The position numbers and the translations under genes were made by a program. Shown here one piece after another: positions 1 to 7,955 of a stretch of DNA of 19,013 bases. The notes beneath the pieces were generated by a model, which was not told the origin of the DNA, did not search any database, and saw only the letters and a program-made list of their open reading frames with translations. Positions within the stretch are counted from its first letter, which is position 1; every line of letters starts with the position of its first letter. The DNA comes from Kofleriaceae bacterium (GTDB lineage: Bacteria; Myxococcota_A; Polyangia; Haliangiales; Haliangiaceae), in NCBI GenBank assembly GCA_016763395.1, contig JAESTW010000685.1, forward strand, positions 1 to 19,013. Direction: 5' to 3'.

Positions 1-278
1 AAATCACTGTTGAGATTGAAGTCTTCATCGATTCTGCCATCGCAATCGTTGTCAATCTCGTCACAAACTTCCATGCGAATGACACCGTCGGCACAGGCCG
101 GCGATGCATCAGCCCCAGCATCAATACTGGCGTCGAGCTGCACTCCGCCGTCACCACCAATGGGATTGCCATTTTCATCACAGTTAATGCAGTAGCCCGA
201 ATTCGAGCAAGCGCTGCCTTGCACAAGAAAAACCCCCAAGAGGAGCGAAGGAAGCAAGTGAAGTGCGCGCCTGTACAA
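1..278 (-). CDS. Possible separate MopE-repeat lipoprotein starting inside the fusion (partial)
   Basis: This is an alternative reading of the end of the long frame. A TTG at 278 would start a textbook lipoprotein signal peptide (LYRRALHLLPSLLLG, then FLVQGSAC) with the lipidated Cys at bases 209-207. An Asp/Ala/Gly-rich mature start follows (QLDASIDAGADAS), then a MopE metal-binding motif near the window edge. The segment right after the MYXO-CTERM arginines looks like a new N-terminus, so two ancestral genes are likely. No stop separates it from the upstream frame, and I see no clear Shine-Dalgarno before the TTG. It may therefore be made only as part of the fusion. The C-terminus lies outside the window. 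Confidence 0.4.
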   Translation of the reverse strand, partial: MYRRALHLLPSLLLGVFLVQGSACSNSGYCINCDENGNPIGGDGGVQLDASIDAGADASPACADGVIRMEVCDEIDNDCDGRIDEDFNLNSD

Positions 279-2921
279 GCGACGTCTGTATGCCCACAAT
301 GCGAAAGCCAGCACTAGCAACAGCCATGGTCCTGACTCCTGTCCGCCAGTTGTCGAGCAGCCGCCACCGCCACCTGGGGTAACGTACTGCGGCTCTGGAC
401 CAGCATCACCCCCGACTTCTTCGATGTCAAAACAGTTGCCAACGCTACACTCGGTCTCACTCGGACACACAACTCCTAGACATGGGTCATCGACACATTC
501 GCCATTGGTAGTGTCACAAACCAGGGCTCGTCCGCAGTTGACGCCCTGGCACGGGTTGGCAACACACTCGCCAGACCCCGCGTCACAGACAAATCCTCCT
601 GAACAATTCTCGGCACAGCCTGTCTCTTGGCAACTACCGTCGATACAATTTTGTCCGGTCTCGCAATCAATGCCACCGCAGCTTCCAATGCAGTCACCTG
701 CCCGGCAAAATTCATCGCTAGCACACTCGACTTCGAAACACAGATCGACAACACACTCATCTTGCTTACACAGCTCACCATCTGAACAGAGGGGCAAGAA
801 CGTACAGGTATTGGGAACACACGCGCCATCTGTTGGGCGGCAGATCACTCCCTCTTGGCAAGTGACCGTATCGCAAATCGCTACACACACGCCCTCATCA
901 CAAACATTCTGCGCCCCATCTTGCTCGTTCGGACAGATAATCCCAAAGCACGCGTCACTGACACAATAGTCATCAATACATGCCTGGCCTACCGGACACG
1001 AAAATTCGCCGCCGTCGCATGGCGATGTACACTCGCCGTTGATACACGCCCCTCCGCCACACAGATCGCCCTCGTCGATCATGCCATCACAGTTGTCATC
1101 CTCACCATTGCAGGTCTCTGTTGTGCCAGAAAAGCCCCCAACACACTGAAAAGCACCATTAATGCATTTGGTTAGTCCGGGTTCGCATACACCTACTCCG
1201 TTTCCACAGGCATCATCCACGCCCGGAGGGTTATCATCAACGAGACCATTGCAGTCGTCATCGAGGCCATTGCACAATTCTCCGCCGCCGCTAACTCCGC
1301 CCACACATGCAGGTCCCGAGACCGTGCATTCAATCGTTCCAGGCTCACATACCCCCGTGTCAGTGCCGCAGGGAGACCCTACATCGATGGGATTGTCATC
1401 AACGACGTTGTTGCAATCGTCATCGACGAGGTTGCAAGTTTCCGGCTGTGGTCCCACCTCGCCCGCGCAAGCTGGTGCTCCACCAACGCAAATCGTAGTT
1501 CCGAAGTCGCAGGGACCGACGTCAGTTACACCGCAGGAAGCACCGATGTCTGTCGGGGAGTCATCGGTAACGCCATTGCAATTGTCGTCCAAACCATTGC
1601 AAAGCTCTGCACTTGGCCCTGTCTCGCCATCGCAATCCAATGCTCCCGCGCTGCAAATCTCCACGCCTGGGCTGCAGCTACCAATAGAAGAGCCACAACT
1701 CGCTCCCACATCCGTTGGATTCTCATCAACAAGTGTATCGCAATCGTTGTCTATGCCATCACAAAGTTCTTCATTGGGACCGGTATTGTCACTACAACCA
1801 AGGCCACCATTTTGGCAAATGGTAAGCCCTTCCGGACAAAGATCGGCGTCCGGACCGTCGCAGGCAATACCAATTCCCGCGGGGCTGTCATCGATGCTGT
1901 TGTTGCAATCGTTGTCCAGCCCATCACAGATTTCACTTGAGGGTCCTGTTGTCGAAGTGCACTCGATGACACCAGAATTGCAAACGGTTGCGCCGTCTTG
2001 ACAAATACCGAAGGTCGGACCATCCGCGCATGTGAGACTTATTCCATCACACTGGCAGCTATCCCCGACTCCGAGGAGGTCTGGATCCAATTCGTCGATT
2101 AGCCCATCACAATCGTTGTCCAAGCCATCGCAAATTTCTGCATTGGGGATGCAAGGAGGTGTCAATCCGTCTACCCGTAGCATCATGTCCGAGAAATCGT
2201 TATCCCCGCCCCGAAATAGATCTTCAAAAGCGAAATAGAAGCGGTCACTTTGCACACTTGATGTGTAGACCAAGTGATGTACAAAATCGCCGTCATCATT
2301 GAGATCTTTCTGGGTGTAGTAGATACGCCCTATACGAGAATTCTCTCCACCGTCATCAATGAAATCACCGCAATTGTCCGACGATGGATTTCCTTCTGGG
2401 GTAATGATGTAGAAGGCAATAAATCCGCCGTTGTATCGTCCTGCTACTGCTTCGGCAGCAAAATCAACAGAGACGTCCACCGTGGGCTCGGCATCTTGCA
2501 CGTACATGGCCGGGTTGCCGTGGTGATGTCCAGTATCGAGGTTGTTTGGGTCAAAGGCATGATCTAACATGGGTACGCCGCAACCGAGAATGGGATGAAG
2601 GTTCGCCGCTCGTCCGTTGGACGAAACGATATCGTCACCGATATTGTACCAACCGATACTGTTTTCAAATCCGGCGAATTCTGCGAAGTCGCGAAATACA
2701 ACGAGCCCTGTTGTGTTGGGTAAGAATACTTCGGGAAACTCCGCTGCATCAGCAACTGCATCAAGAGTCTCGCCCTGACTATCAAGTTCGCTCTGAACAA
2801 TTCCCGATTCGGGAATAATCGTTCCATCCACCTGAGTTACAGTTGCCCAGGTCGGCGAAATCGACAAAGCGATACTTACAAAAACCCCAATTGGCCAAAT
2901 ACTGGCAATACGTAAATTCAA
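1..2921 (-). CDS. Secreted DUF4114/MopE-repeat/Cys-rich MYXO-CTERM protein, running on into a lipoprotein (partial at left edge)
   Basis: I translated this frame codon by codon from 2921 to base 1 and found no stop. The chosen start is TTG 2921: it follows a GGGGG-rich stretch and gives a Sec signal peptide (MNLRIASIWPIGVFVSIALS, cleavage near TWA|TV). TTG 2933 is an alternative. Residues about 27-256 resemble DUF4114 (motif FEDLFRGGDNDFSDMM). Residues about 257-635 hold seven MopE-type putative metal-binding repeats (for example CDGLDNDCDGLIDE). A Cys-rich region follows to about 840. A MYXO-CTERM tail then appears: GGGGGCSTTGG with Cys855, a hydrophobic helix, then RRR ending near base 279. 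Where a stop is expected, the frame continues into a lipoprotein-like signal (QGSAC, Cys905) and an eighth MopE motif (CDEIDNDCDGRIDE). Known for the family: such proteins are exported and surface-anchored, probably with a myxosortase. Inferred: calcium or metal binding. It could be two genes after stop loss. Confidence 0.82.
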   Translation of the reverse strand, partial: MNLRIASIWPIGVFVSIALSISPTWATVTQVDGTIIPESGIVQSELDSQGETLDAVADAAEFPEVFLPNTTGLVVFRDFAEFAGFENSIGWYNIGDDIVSSNGRAANLHPILGCGVPMLDHAFDPNNLDTGHHHGNPAMYVQDAEPTVDVSVDFAAEAVAGRYNGGFIAFYIITPEGNPSSDNCGDFIDDGGENSRIGRIYYTQKDLNDDGDFVHHLVYTSSVQSDRFYFAFEDLFRGGDNDFSDMMLRVDGLTPPCIPNAEICDGLDNDCDGLIDELDPDLLGVGDSCQCDGISLTCADGPTFGICQDGATVCNSGVIECTSTTGPSSEICDGLDNDCNNSIDDSPAGIGIACDGPDADLCPEGLTICQNGGLGCSDNTGPNEELCDGIDNDCDTLVDENPTDVGASCGSSIGSCSPGVEICSAGALDCDGETGPSAELCNGLDDNCNGVTDDSPTDIGASCGVTDVGPCDFGTTICVGGAPACAGEVGPQPETCNLVDDDCNNVVDDNPIDVGSPCGTDTGVCEPGTIECTVSGPACVGGVSGGGELCNGLDDDCNGLVDDNPPGVDDACGNGVGVCEPGLTKCINGAFQCVGGFSGTTETCNGEDDNCDGMIDEGDLCGGGACINGECTSPCDGGEFSCPVGQACIDDYCVSDACFGIICPNEQDGAQNVCDEGVCVAICDTVTCQEGVICRPTDGACVPNTCTFLPLCSDGELCKQDECVVDLCFEVECASDEFCRAGDCIGSCGGIDCETGQNCIDGSCQETGCAENCSGGFVCDAGSGECVANPCQGVNCGRALVCDTTNGECVDDPCLGVVCPSETECSVGNCFDIEEVGGDAGPEPQYVTPGGGGGCSTTGGQESGPWLLLVLAFALWAYRRRLYRRALHLLPSLLLGVFLVQGSACSNSGYCINCDENGNPIGGDGGVQLDASIDAGADASPACADGVIRMEVCDEIDNDCDGRIDEDFNLNSD
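279..375 (-). other. MYXO-CTERM sorting signal inside the fused frame
   Basis: On the minus strand the translation reads a Gly-rich linker, GGGGGCSTTGG, then PWLLLVLAFALWAY and RRR. This matches the MYXO-CTERM pattern of an invariant Cys, a transmembrane helix and a basic cluster. The Cys codon is at 359-357. In the family this element sits at the extreme C-terminus; here it is internal. Confidence 0.85.
1010..2160 (-). repeat. Seven MopE-type metal-binding repeats
   Basis: Seven units of about 45-60 residues each begin with a core such as CDGLDNDCDG, CNGLDDNCNG or CNLVDDDCNN, followed by an acidic DD or DE. They continue with a CxxG-type segment and a second CxxG or TCxxG motif. The underlying DNA is diverged but clearly repeated (gcaatcgttgtc and gccatcgcaat variants on the plus strand). 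Putative metal binding is the family annotation. An eighth core lies at about 1-66, after the fusion point. Confidence 0.8.
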
Positions 2922-2966
2922 GCTCGCCCCCAAGCGATTGTGTAAAGAGATGTTCTTTAGGCGGTC

Positions 2967-2995
2967 AGTATAAATCAGTGCGCACCAACAAACAA
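2967..2995 (-). promoter_or_regulatory. Candidate sigma70-type promoter for the MYXO-CTERM gene
   Basis: On the minus strand TTGTTT (2995-2990), a 17-base spacer and TATACT (2972-2967) form a plausible -35/-10 pair. The -10 matches consensus at five of six positions; the -35 is weak. The predicted transcription start is near 2960, about 40 bases before the TTG start at 2921. The 172-base gap 2922-3093 holds nothing else I recognise. Confidence 0.4.
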
Positions 2996-3093
2996 ATGAA
3001 GCAAGAGGTAGCGGAACCAATCTTGAGGTGCGTAATCTCGGGGAAACACCTACACTCCGTTCGGGTCGTCGTCGATAAGACTTACTCTTACAC

Positions 3094-4470
3094 TTAGCGG
3101 CTATGTCGATAGAAACGGGCCAGCCACTCGGGCGAAACTCCCAAACGGTATAGCAGAGGAAAGCTGTTCATCAGCGCCAAGTAGTAAAAAGGCCGTTCTT
3201 GAAACCGACGCCCAGACACTTGCACGGGACCTTTGGCTATAACAAGTGGGCGCAGTCTGCGCAGCGTGCTTGACAAGGCCAAATCTTCAAAAAGCGGCAG
3301 CAAGGGAAACCCACCCAGTAAGCGGAATACCTCGGCTCGCACAAAGAGCGCCTGATCACCATAGGGCAAGTCTGAATAGTAGGAGCGCATGTCCGCCAAC
3401 TTCAAAAAAGGACGAATCCAAGGACGAAAGCGTCCGCGCTTGTCGTAGCGAGTGTGCAATCGAAACGCACCAGCCAACTCTTCTTGCGAAGCCAGGGATT
3501 GGTGGATTTGTTGGCAAGCGTCCTGTGGCAATTCGACGTCGGCATGTAGGAAAAGTAGTACACCGCCAGTTGCCGCTTGTGCGCCGAGGTTCATCTGGAC
3601 AGCGCGTCCTGGTGGAGAGTGCAACAGCCTCACCCTGCCGGACGCCTCTGCAATAGCCACGGTATCATCCGAACTGCCACCATCAACGACGATAATTTCG
3701 ATGATACCCGCGTGTTGCTGGAGAAGTCGCAAGACATCGGGCAAGCAAGTCTGCTCATTCAGAACCGGTATGATAACTGAGATCGACAAATTGTCGCTGG
3801 ACTTGAGAAACTCCCTGGTACGAGGCATACACCGGTGATGCTCTTGCAAGTACTTCGTGAGCGCGGGCAAATCACCGGGGTCGTCGATATCAAAGCGTTC
3901 AGCCAGGAGAGCGACGGACATTCCCGCCCCCTCTAGCCGCCTTCGTGTGTGCCCCAGGGTCGATTCACAGCTCCACGGCAAATTCGCGAGAAGGCCATCC
4001 GGACAGCTTCGCAACGCAAGCAGAGAGAAGCCACCATCGGTAGTTGGCCCGAGCACAGCATCGTGGCTCTCCAGTAACCTGCGAGTTTCTCGCAAGTCAT
4101 CACCTCCCATTCCGGGAACGTCCGAGCCGACAACCACTGCGACCTCACTCCTCTCAAGGGCGCGGCGCAGTGCACCTTCCACGCGCGTTCCCAGATCGCC
4201 CTGCGCTTGTGGAAAGCGCTCATGCCTGGCGAGGCAGCTCTCAAGTTCTGCATCCATCTCACCAGATTCAAACACCAGTAGCTCTGGTTTCGCTTCACCC
4301 GAGTCGTCAAGCCTGTGCCAGAGTTCTAGCGAATCGAGTAACATCGCTTTGGCGAGCTGGGATGCGCCCACTGTTCCCAAGGCCGGCGCTAGCCTGGTTT
4401 TCGCTTCGCCCGGACGAGGAGCCTTGGCAAAAAGGCAAAGACTGATTTCGGATTTTGCAGGCTGGCTCAT
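3094..4470 (-). CDS. Fused rSAM/selenodomain-associated transferases 1 and 2 (DUF2064-like plus family 2 glycosyltransferase)
   Basis: Two domains usually encoded separately are joined. Residues about 1-225 resemble the TIGR04282 type (DUF2064): APRPGEAKTRLAP nucleotide-binding-like loop, GSDVPGM and GPTTDGGFSLLAL. Residues about 230-458 are a family 2 glycosyltransferase of the TIGR04283 type: SVIIPVLNEQ, IIVVDGGSSDDT, FLHADVELP, and a YGDQALF region with an FEDLAL acidic motif. No membrane segment is evident, so it is probably cytoplasmic. It is the last gene of an ArsS-VTT-transferase operon and overlaps the VTT gene stop as ATGA; a GTG at 4473 is one codon upstream. These transferase families co-occur with ArsS-like radical SAM proteins, so a role in sugar attachment to an arsenical or related metabolite is inferred. 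The substrate is unknown. Confidence 0.85.
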   Translation of the reverse strand: MSQPAKSEISLCLFAKAPRPGEAKTRLAPALGTVGASQLAKAMLLDSLELWHRLDDSGEAKPELLVFESGEMDAELESCLARHERFPQAQGDLGTRVEGALRRALERSEVAVVVGSDVPGMGGDDLRETRRLLESHDAVLGPTTDGGFSLLALRSCPDGLLANLPWSCESTLGHTRRRLEGAGMSVALLAERFDIDDPGDLPALTKYLQEHHRCMPRTREFLKSSDNLSISVIIPVLNEQTCLPDVLRLLQQHAGIIEIIVVDGGSSDDTVAIAEASGRVRLLHSPPGRAVQMNLGAQAATGGVLLFLHADVELPQDACQQIHQSLASQEELAGAFRLHTRYDKRGRFRPWIRPFLKLADMRSYYSDLPYGDQALFVRAEVFRLLGGFPLLPLFEDLALSSTLRRLRPLVIAKGPVQVSGRRFQERPFYYLALMNSFPLLYRLGVSPEWLARFYRHSR

Positions 4471-5108
4471 CACGCTGCCCCTTGCTCGGCTTCTTCAGCC
4501 AGAGCTGAACGCGCCCATCTGGCCAGAAACACGCTAGCTGCCAACGTTGCGGCCAGCCCAGCCCAAAAAGTAAATTTCGATACGCTACTCTCCGGAAGCG
4601 CAGAAGAAGCGCCCAACTCACTCAAGTCGGACACTAGTGAGCCAATATAGGTATAGAGCAAGACGCCGGGCATCATGCCAAAGATTGACGCTAGCACGTA
4701 GCCCCGCAAAGATACCTTGCTAAGCCCGAGAATGTAATTCAACACAGAGAAAGGCATGAGCGGAGAAAGGCGCAGCAGAAACACTACCTTCCAGCCCTCC
4801 TTTTCAATTCGTCGCTCTAGGCGGACAAACGATGGAAACTTAGAAAATCTCTCAACCACCCACGGGCGGAGCCATCCCCGGGCCAAGAGAAAAGCCAAGG
4901 TCGCTCCCATCACGCTCGATATCAGCACCAGCAACATCGCCCAATACGGACCGTACAAAAAACCCGCAGCGATTGTCAGAATCGCTCCCGGCAGTAGAGC
5001 TACCGTGGCGACGATATATACAGCACCGTAAAGTAGGGCCCCAAATCCCCCAAGAGCGCGTACCCAGGTGACGAAGTCCAGCAATACCTCTTGTAGAGAG
5101 TCCAGCAT
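4470..5108 (-). CDS. TVP38/TMEM64 (VTT/DedA-like) integral membrane protein
   Basis: This is a 212-residue protein with several hydrophobic helices. It has the VTT-domain signatures LLPGAILTIAAGFLYG near residues 38-53, GATLAFLLARGWLRPW near 68-83, and FLLRLSPLMPFSVLNYILG near 111-129. The length and order fit TVP38/TMEM64 proteins, inner-membrane proteins related to DedA and proposed to move lipids or solutes. It starts only three bases after the ArsS-like gene stop and overlaps the transferase start by ATGA, so the three are probably translated together. VTT proteins recur beside radical SAM/ArsS and transferase genes. A transport or membrane-linked role in that pathway is inferred, not shown. 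Confidence 0.88.
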   Translation of the reverse strand: MLDSLQEVLLDFVTWVRALGGFGALLYGAVYIVATVALLPGAILTIAAGFLYGPYWAMLLVLISSVMGATLAFLLARGWLRPWVVERFSKFPSFVRLERRIEKEGWKVVFLLRLSPLMPFSVLNYILGLSKVSLRGYVLASIFGMMPGVLLYTYIGSLVSDLSELGASSALPESSVSKFTFWAGLAATLAASVFLARWARSALAEEAEQGAA

Positions 5109-5111
5109 GGA

Positions 5112-6155
5112 CTAGCCGGAAAGGGCACCACCACAGCTTGAACCGGCACCAGCTGTGCATCCGTAGCAATGCGCTGCTGTCCGAATTTCAGCGGAGACAA
5201 ATTCATCGAGAGACTCGATTTCCAAGATGGAAGTTCCCGAAGCCGTAGAGCAATCAGACTCCATCTCCAACATTTGGTTAAAGTCGCAATCGTAGATGAG
5301 GCCATCCCACGAGATACTGAGCTGACTGAGACACATGAGCCCGGGCACGGTGGCCGCGTTAAAATTCCCAGAGAGCAGCCGCATGTACTCTCCGAGCTTG
5401 CCGGTTCTACTCAGAGAATCTGAAAAACGCCTAATTGGCAAATTGGTCAAGGTAAAGAGAGAGTTAAAGACAATCCCGAAGTGCTCTGCGAGTTCTTCTT
5501 TGTACTGATCTTCGAGCTGTGCCTGAGCGGGAGGTAAAAAGGCACCGCCGGGGTTGTAGACGAGGTCCAAGACAAGCCCAGTGTCCGCTTTTCCGTACCC
5601 AAGTTCGTTGAGCAGTTGCAGCCCGCGTATGCTCTTATCAAAAGAGCCTTTCCCCCGCTGCGCATCGACATTGGATGCTGTGTAACAAGGCAGGCTGGCG
5701 ACAACATGAACCTGGTGCCGTGCTAGAAAATTCGGCAAGTCTTCCATGCCCTCTTCAAAAAACACGGTCAAGTTACACCTGTCTATGACCTCTCGTCCGA
5801 GCGCTCTCGCCTGCTCTACCATCCAACGAAAATTCTCGTTGAGCTCTGGTGCCCCACCAGTAATGTCCAAGGTTTTGGTATCCTTAGATTCGGCGAGCAA
5901 TTCGATGATTCGCTCTGCAACTTGTCGCGACATCATTTCCGTACGCTTAGGGCCTGCCTCGACGTGGCAATGCAGGCATGCTTGGTTGCTCACTTTGCCG
6001 ACGTTCACCTGCAAGGTATCGACAGAAACCCTGCGCAGTGGAACGGTCGAAGAGCTCTTCACTCGCTCTTCAAAACTCACGATGGCCGGGTCTAAACCAA
6101 CCAGGTTCGGAGGGCTAGACTCAGGGGTAGAGTGCTCTTGTATAGCTTGCTTCAT
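5112..6155 (-). CDS. arsS: ArsS-like arsenosugar-biosynthesis radical SAM protein, first cluster cysteine replaced by Ser
   Basis: This is a 347-residue radical SAM protein of the ArsS/TIGR04167 type with a DUF3641-like C-terminus. The N-terminal motif aligns as SNQACLHCHVEAGPKR, so CX3CX2C is SX3CX2C: Ser56 (AGC, bases 5990-5988), Cys60 and Cys63. The family uses Cys at the first position to ligate the SAM-cleaving 4Fe-4S cluster. SAM-binding features (LDITGGAPEL), the MCLSQLSISWDG segment with YDCDFNQML, and the tail CYGCTAGAGSSCGGAL are intact. Some relatives carry selenocysteine; none is evident here. It heads an operon with VTT and transferase genes. The ATG start has AAGG a few bases upstream. 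ArsS is thought to act on methylated arsenicals to build arsenosugars; no arsM is visible. Whether this copy is active is unclear. Confidence 0.88.
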   Translation of the reverse strand: MKQAIQEHSTPESSPPNLVGLDPAIVSFEERVKSSSTVPLRRVSVDTLQVNVGKVSNQACLHCHVEAGPKRTEMMSRQVAERIIELLAESKDTKTLDITGGAPELNENFRWMVEQARALGREVIDRCNLTVFFEEGMEDLPNFLARHQVHVVASLPCYTASNVDAQRGKGSFDKSIRGLQLLNELGYGKADTGLVLDLVYNPGGAFLPPAQAQLEDQYKEELAEHFGIVFNSLFTLTNLPIRRFSDSLSRTGKLGEYMRLLSGNFNAATVPGLMCLSQLSISWDGLIYDCDFNQMLEMESDCSTASGTSILEIESLDEFVSAEIRTAAHCYGCTAGAGSSCGGALSG

Positions 6156-6320
6156 TGCCTTGGGGCTCTATCGTATACGCGGAAAAAACGGTAGCTACCT
6201 ACAGTCACGTGCGCCGAGCCACCAAGTTACAGGCAATTTCTGCACTCTTCTTTAACCCCTTCGCAAGACTTTGAAATCAAACGAAGTTCTCAGTATTGCA
6301 TGGATGAATTAGTAGTTCTG

Positions 6321-7055
6321 CTACTTGCGCCGATACACCGAAATGTAGCTTTTGCTGCCCGCGTCGAAGGGCTCATCTCGCCAATTCGCCCACCGCTCGA
6401 CAAGCGAAAGTCCTGCAATGCGCGCCATTAGATCGAGCTCGGAAGGCCAATTATATCGGGTTTGCACGGGAAAGGTGTGAATGACTCCGTTGGCCACGAT
6501 AATCGATTGTCCGATTGCACGTTGTTGGATTGAATCGTAGCGAGAAGCGTGAAGAACCAAAAGGTCAGCATCCACAAAGCGAACCTGAACATCTTGCCCT
6601 TTCGCCAAAATCGCACTGTCCGGCACAGCCGACTCCAGTACCAATACTCCGTCCGGTGACAAAGCCTTTGTCACCTTCTCCAAACATTGCACCTGACTGT
6701 CTTGATCTGGCAGGGACGAGAAGGTGTTGTATGCGGCGAAAGCCAAAGAGTATTTCGTACTGTAGTCCAGTTTCGAAAAGTCGCCTTGAATAACTCGGAT
6801 TTTGTCACCGCCCTCTTTGGCCCGCAGTTTGGCAATCATGGCTTCGGACGCTTCGACGCCGTGCACCTCTAGCCCGCCCTCTTGCAAAGGAAGGGCAACT
6901 CGTCCGGTGCCAATTCCAAGTTCTAGGATGGGCCCCTCACTTGCTAGGCTAGATAGCTTGGCTACTGTGCCCTCCGTATCCAAGGAGGCACTCTCAAGCA
7001 AGTCGTAAAACTCAGCGAATCTATCGCCATAGGTAGAAGCTTTGTATTCAGACAT
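6321..7055 (-). CDS. Class I SAM-dependent methyltransferase
   Basis: This 244-residue protein has a Rossmann methyltransferase core: motif I ILELGIGTGRVALPL near residues 43-57, an acidic strand end (VHGVEAS) that should hold the SAM ribose, VIQGDFSKLDY near 95-105, and YNTFSSL near 115-121. A beta-rich C-terminal half ends with YISVYRRK. It has only one Cys, so it lacks the conserved cysteine set of ArsM arsenite methyltransferases despite lying next to the ArsS operon. The start overlaps the end of the upstream membrane-protein gene by eight bases (ATGTCTGA), indicating translational coupling. The methyl acceptor is unknown. The 165 bases down to the ArsS start contain no gene. Confidence 0.88.
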   Translation of the reverse strand: MSEYKASTYGDRFAEFYDLLESASLDTEGTVAKLSSLASEGPILELGIGTGRVALPLQEGGLEVHGVEASEAMIAKLRAKEGGDKIRVIQGDFSKLDYSTKYSLAFAAYNTFSSLPDQDSQVQCLEKVTKALSPDGVLVLESAVPDSAILAKGQDVQVRFVDADLLVLHASRYDSIQQRAIGQSIIVANGVIHTFPVQTRYNWPSELDLMARIAGLSLVERWANWRDEPFDAGSKSYISVYRRK

Positions 7056-7950
7056 GGTTCGCCGCTCTCCTTTTCGCGCCGGGTTCTGCTAGCAAATGCT
7101 CGATGAGTCGCAAACGTGTACACTCTGCCGATTCGGGTAAGGCGGGCGCCTCGCCTTCGCGAGATACCAGATAGGACAGAAAAGCTCGTACTTCCCCACT
7201 GTTGGCATCAGCAACCAGCTCCAAGTCGACCACCAGGTGAACGTAGGAACGCAACCAGAGTATCTTCTCGCTCATCACGCTTAGAACCTCGGCGGAATGA
7301 GAATCTCCCCGCCATTCAAGTTCTCGTTTGGCCTCACCAATCTCACCTAGAAGTTGAGAGATATTCGCAAAGAGTGAATGCATGGGAGCGAGTTCGCCGC
7401 CAACGGCACGCAGCAAAAGCTCTCGAACCCGGTTTTCAAGCTTCTCCACCCGCCTGCCAAAAAGTGACTGGTAAAAGAAGGAAGACACGAGCACATTGAC
7501 CACAAAGGCACTCATCGCCGCAACGCACACTGCAACCATACGATAGCCGAAGGTTTCGATGGGCTCGCCAAAGGAAACAATTTGTACGAAGAGCGCTGTA
7601 AAGGCCGCTACGATAGTTCCTCGATAGAACCCTATCGACTGAGTGCTCAACATCGCCAAGCTCACTGCCAACGGTACTCCAATGACCTGAGGCAGGTTAA
7701 GATAAACTCCCAGAGTCCCAAGAGCGCCGCCAATCGCGCTTCCAGCAAATTGCTCGAGACTCACACGCAAGCCCATCAGGGCGGCCGGAGAACAACAGAG
7801 CACCGCTACAAAGCTTGCGGTAACCATGTCCGGGACTTCGAGGTACTGCACTATCAGCAAAGCCAGCGCACACGATGCGCCAGCCTTCCCCGCCCAGAAC
7901 ACCGAGTTTGTTAGAGTGAAGGCGCGTAGCCTTTGCAGTTCTCCGGGCAC
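7048..7950 (-). CDS. FUSC / aromatic-acid-exporter-like membrane protein
   Basis: This 300-residue protein has about five N-terminal hydrophobic segments (residues 18-160), including the GSAIGGALGTLGVYL and STQSIGFYRGTIVAAFTALF regions typical of FUSC/ArAE-type proteins. A soluble helical half follows (about 165-290) and ends in a basic tail. The family includes putative efflux proteins for aromatic or other organic acids; this is a half-size member. GTG 7950 is the start used here, five bases after the SRPBCC gene stop. No good ribosome binding site is visible, so coupled translation is likely. It overlaps the downstream methyltransferase by eight bases. The transported substrate cannot be deduced. 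Confidence 0.72.
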   Translation of the reverse strand: MPGELQRLRAFTLTNSVFWAGKAGASCALALLIVQYLEVPDMVTASFVAVLCCSPAALMGLRVSLEQFAGSAIGGALGTLGVYLNLPQVIGVPLAVSLAMLSTQSIGFYRGTIVAAFTALFVQIVSFGEPIETFGYRMVAVCVAAMSAFVVNVLVSSFFYQSLFGRRVEKLENRVRELLLRAVGGELAPMHSLFANISQLLGEIGEAKRELEWRGDSHSAEVLSVMSEKILWLRSYVHLVVDLELVADANSGEVRAFLSYLVSREGEAPALPESAECTRLRLIEHLLAEPGAKRRAANHV

Positions 7951-7955
7951 AGAAA

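Noticed and set aside
424..2001. Plus-strand open frames across the MopE/Cys-rich region
   Set aside because: They are Ser/Pro/His-rich shadows produced by the repeated Cys and Asp codons of the minus-strand gene.
6183..6199. Palindrome GGTAGCTACC followed on the minus strand by a T run, as a terminator or operator
   Set aside because: The stem is at most three or four pairs once a loop is allowed, too weak for a terminator. It is not a known ArsR-type site.
6321..7055. The methyltransferase as ArsM
   Set aside because: It has only one Cys and lacks the conserved cysteine set of arsenite methyltransferases.
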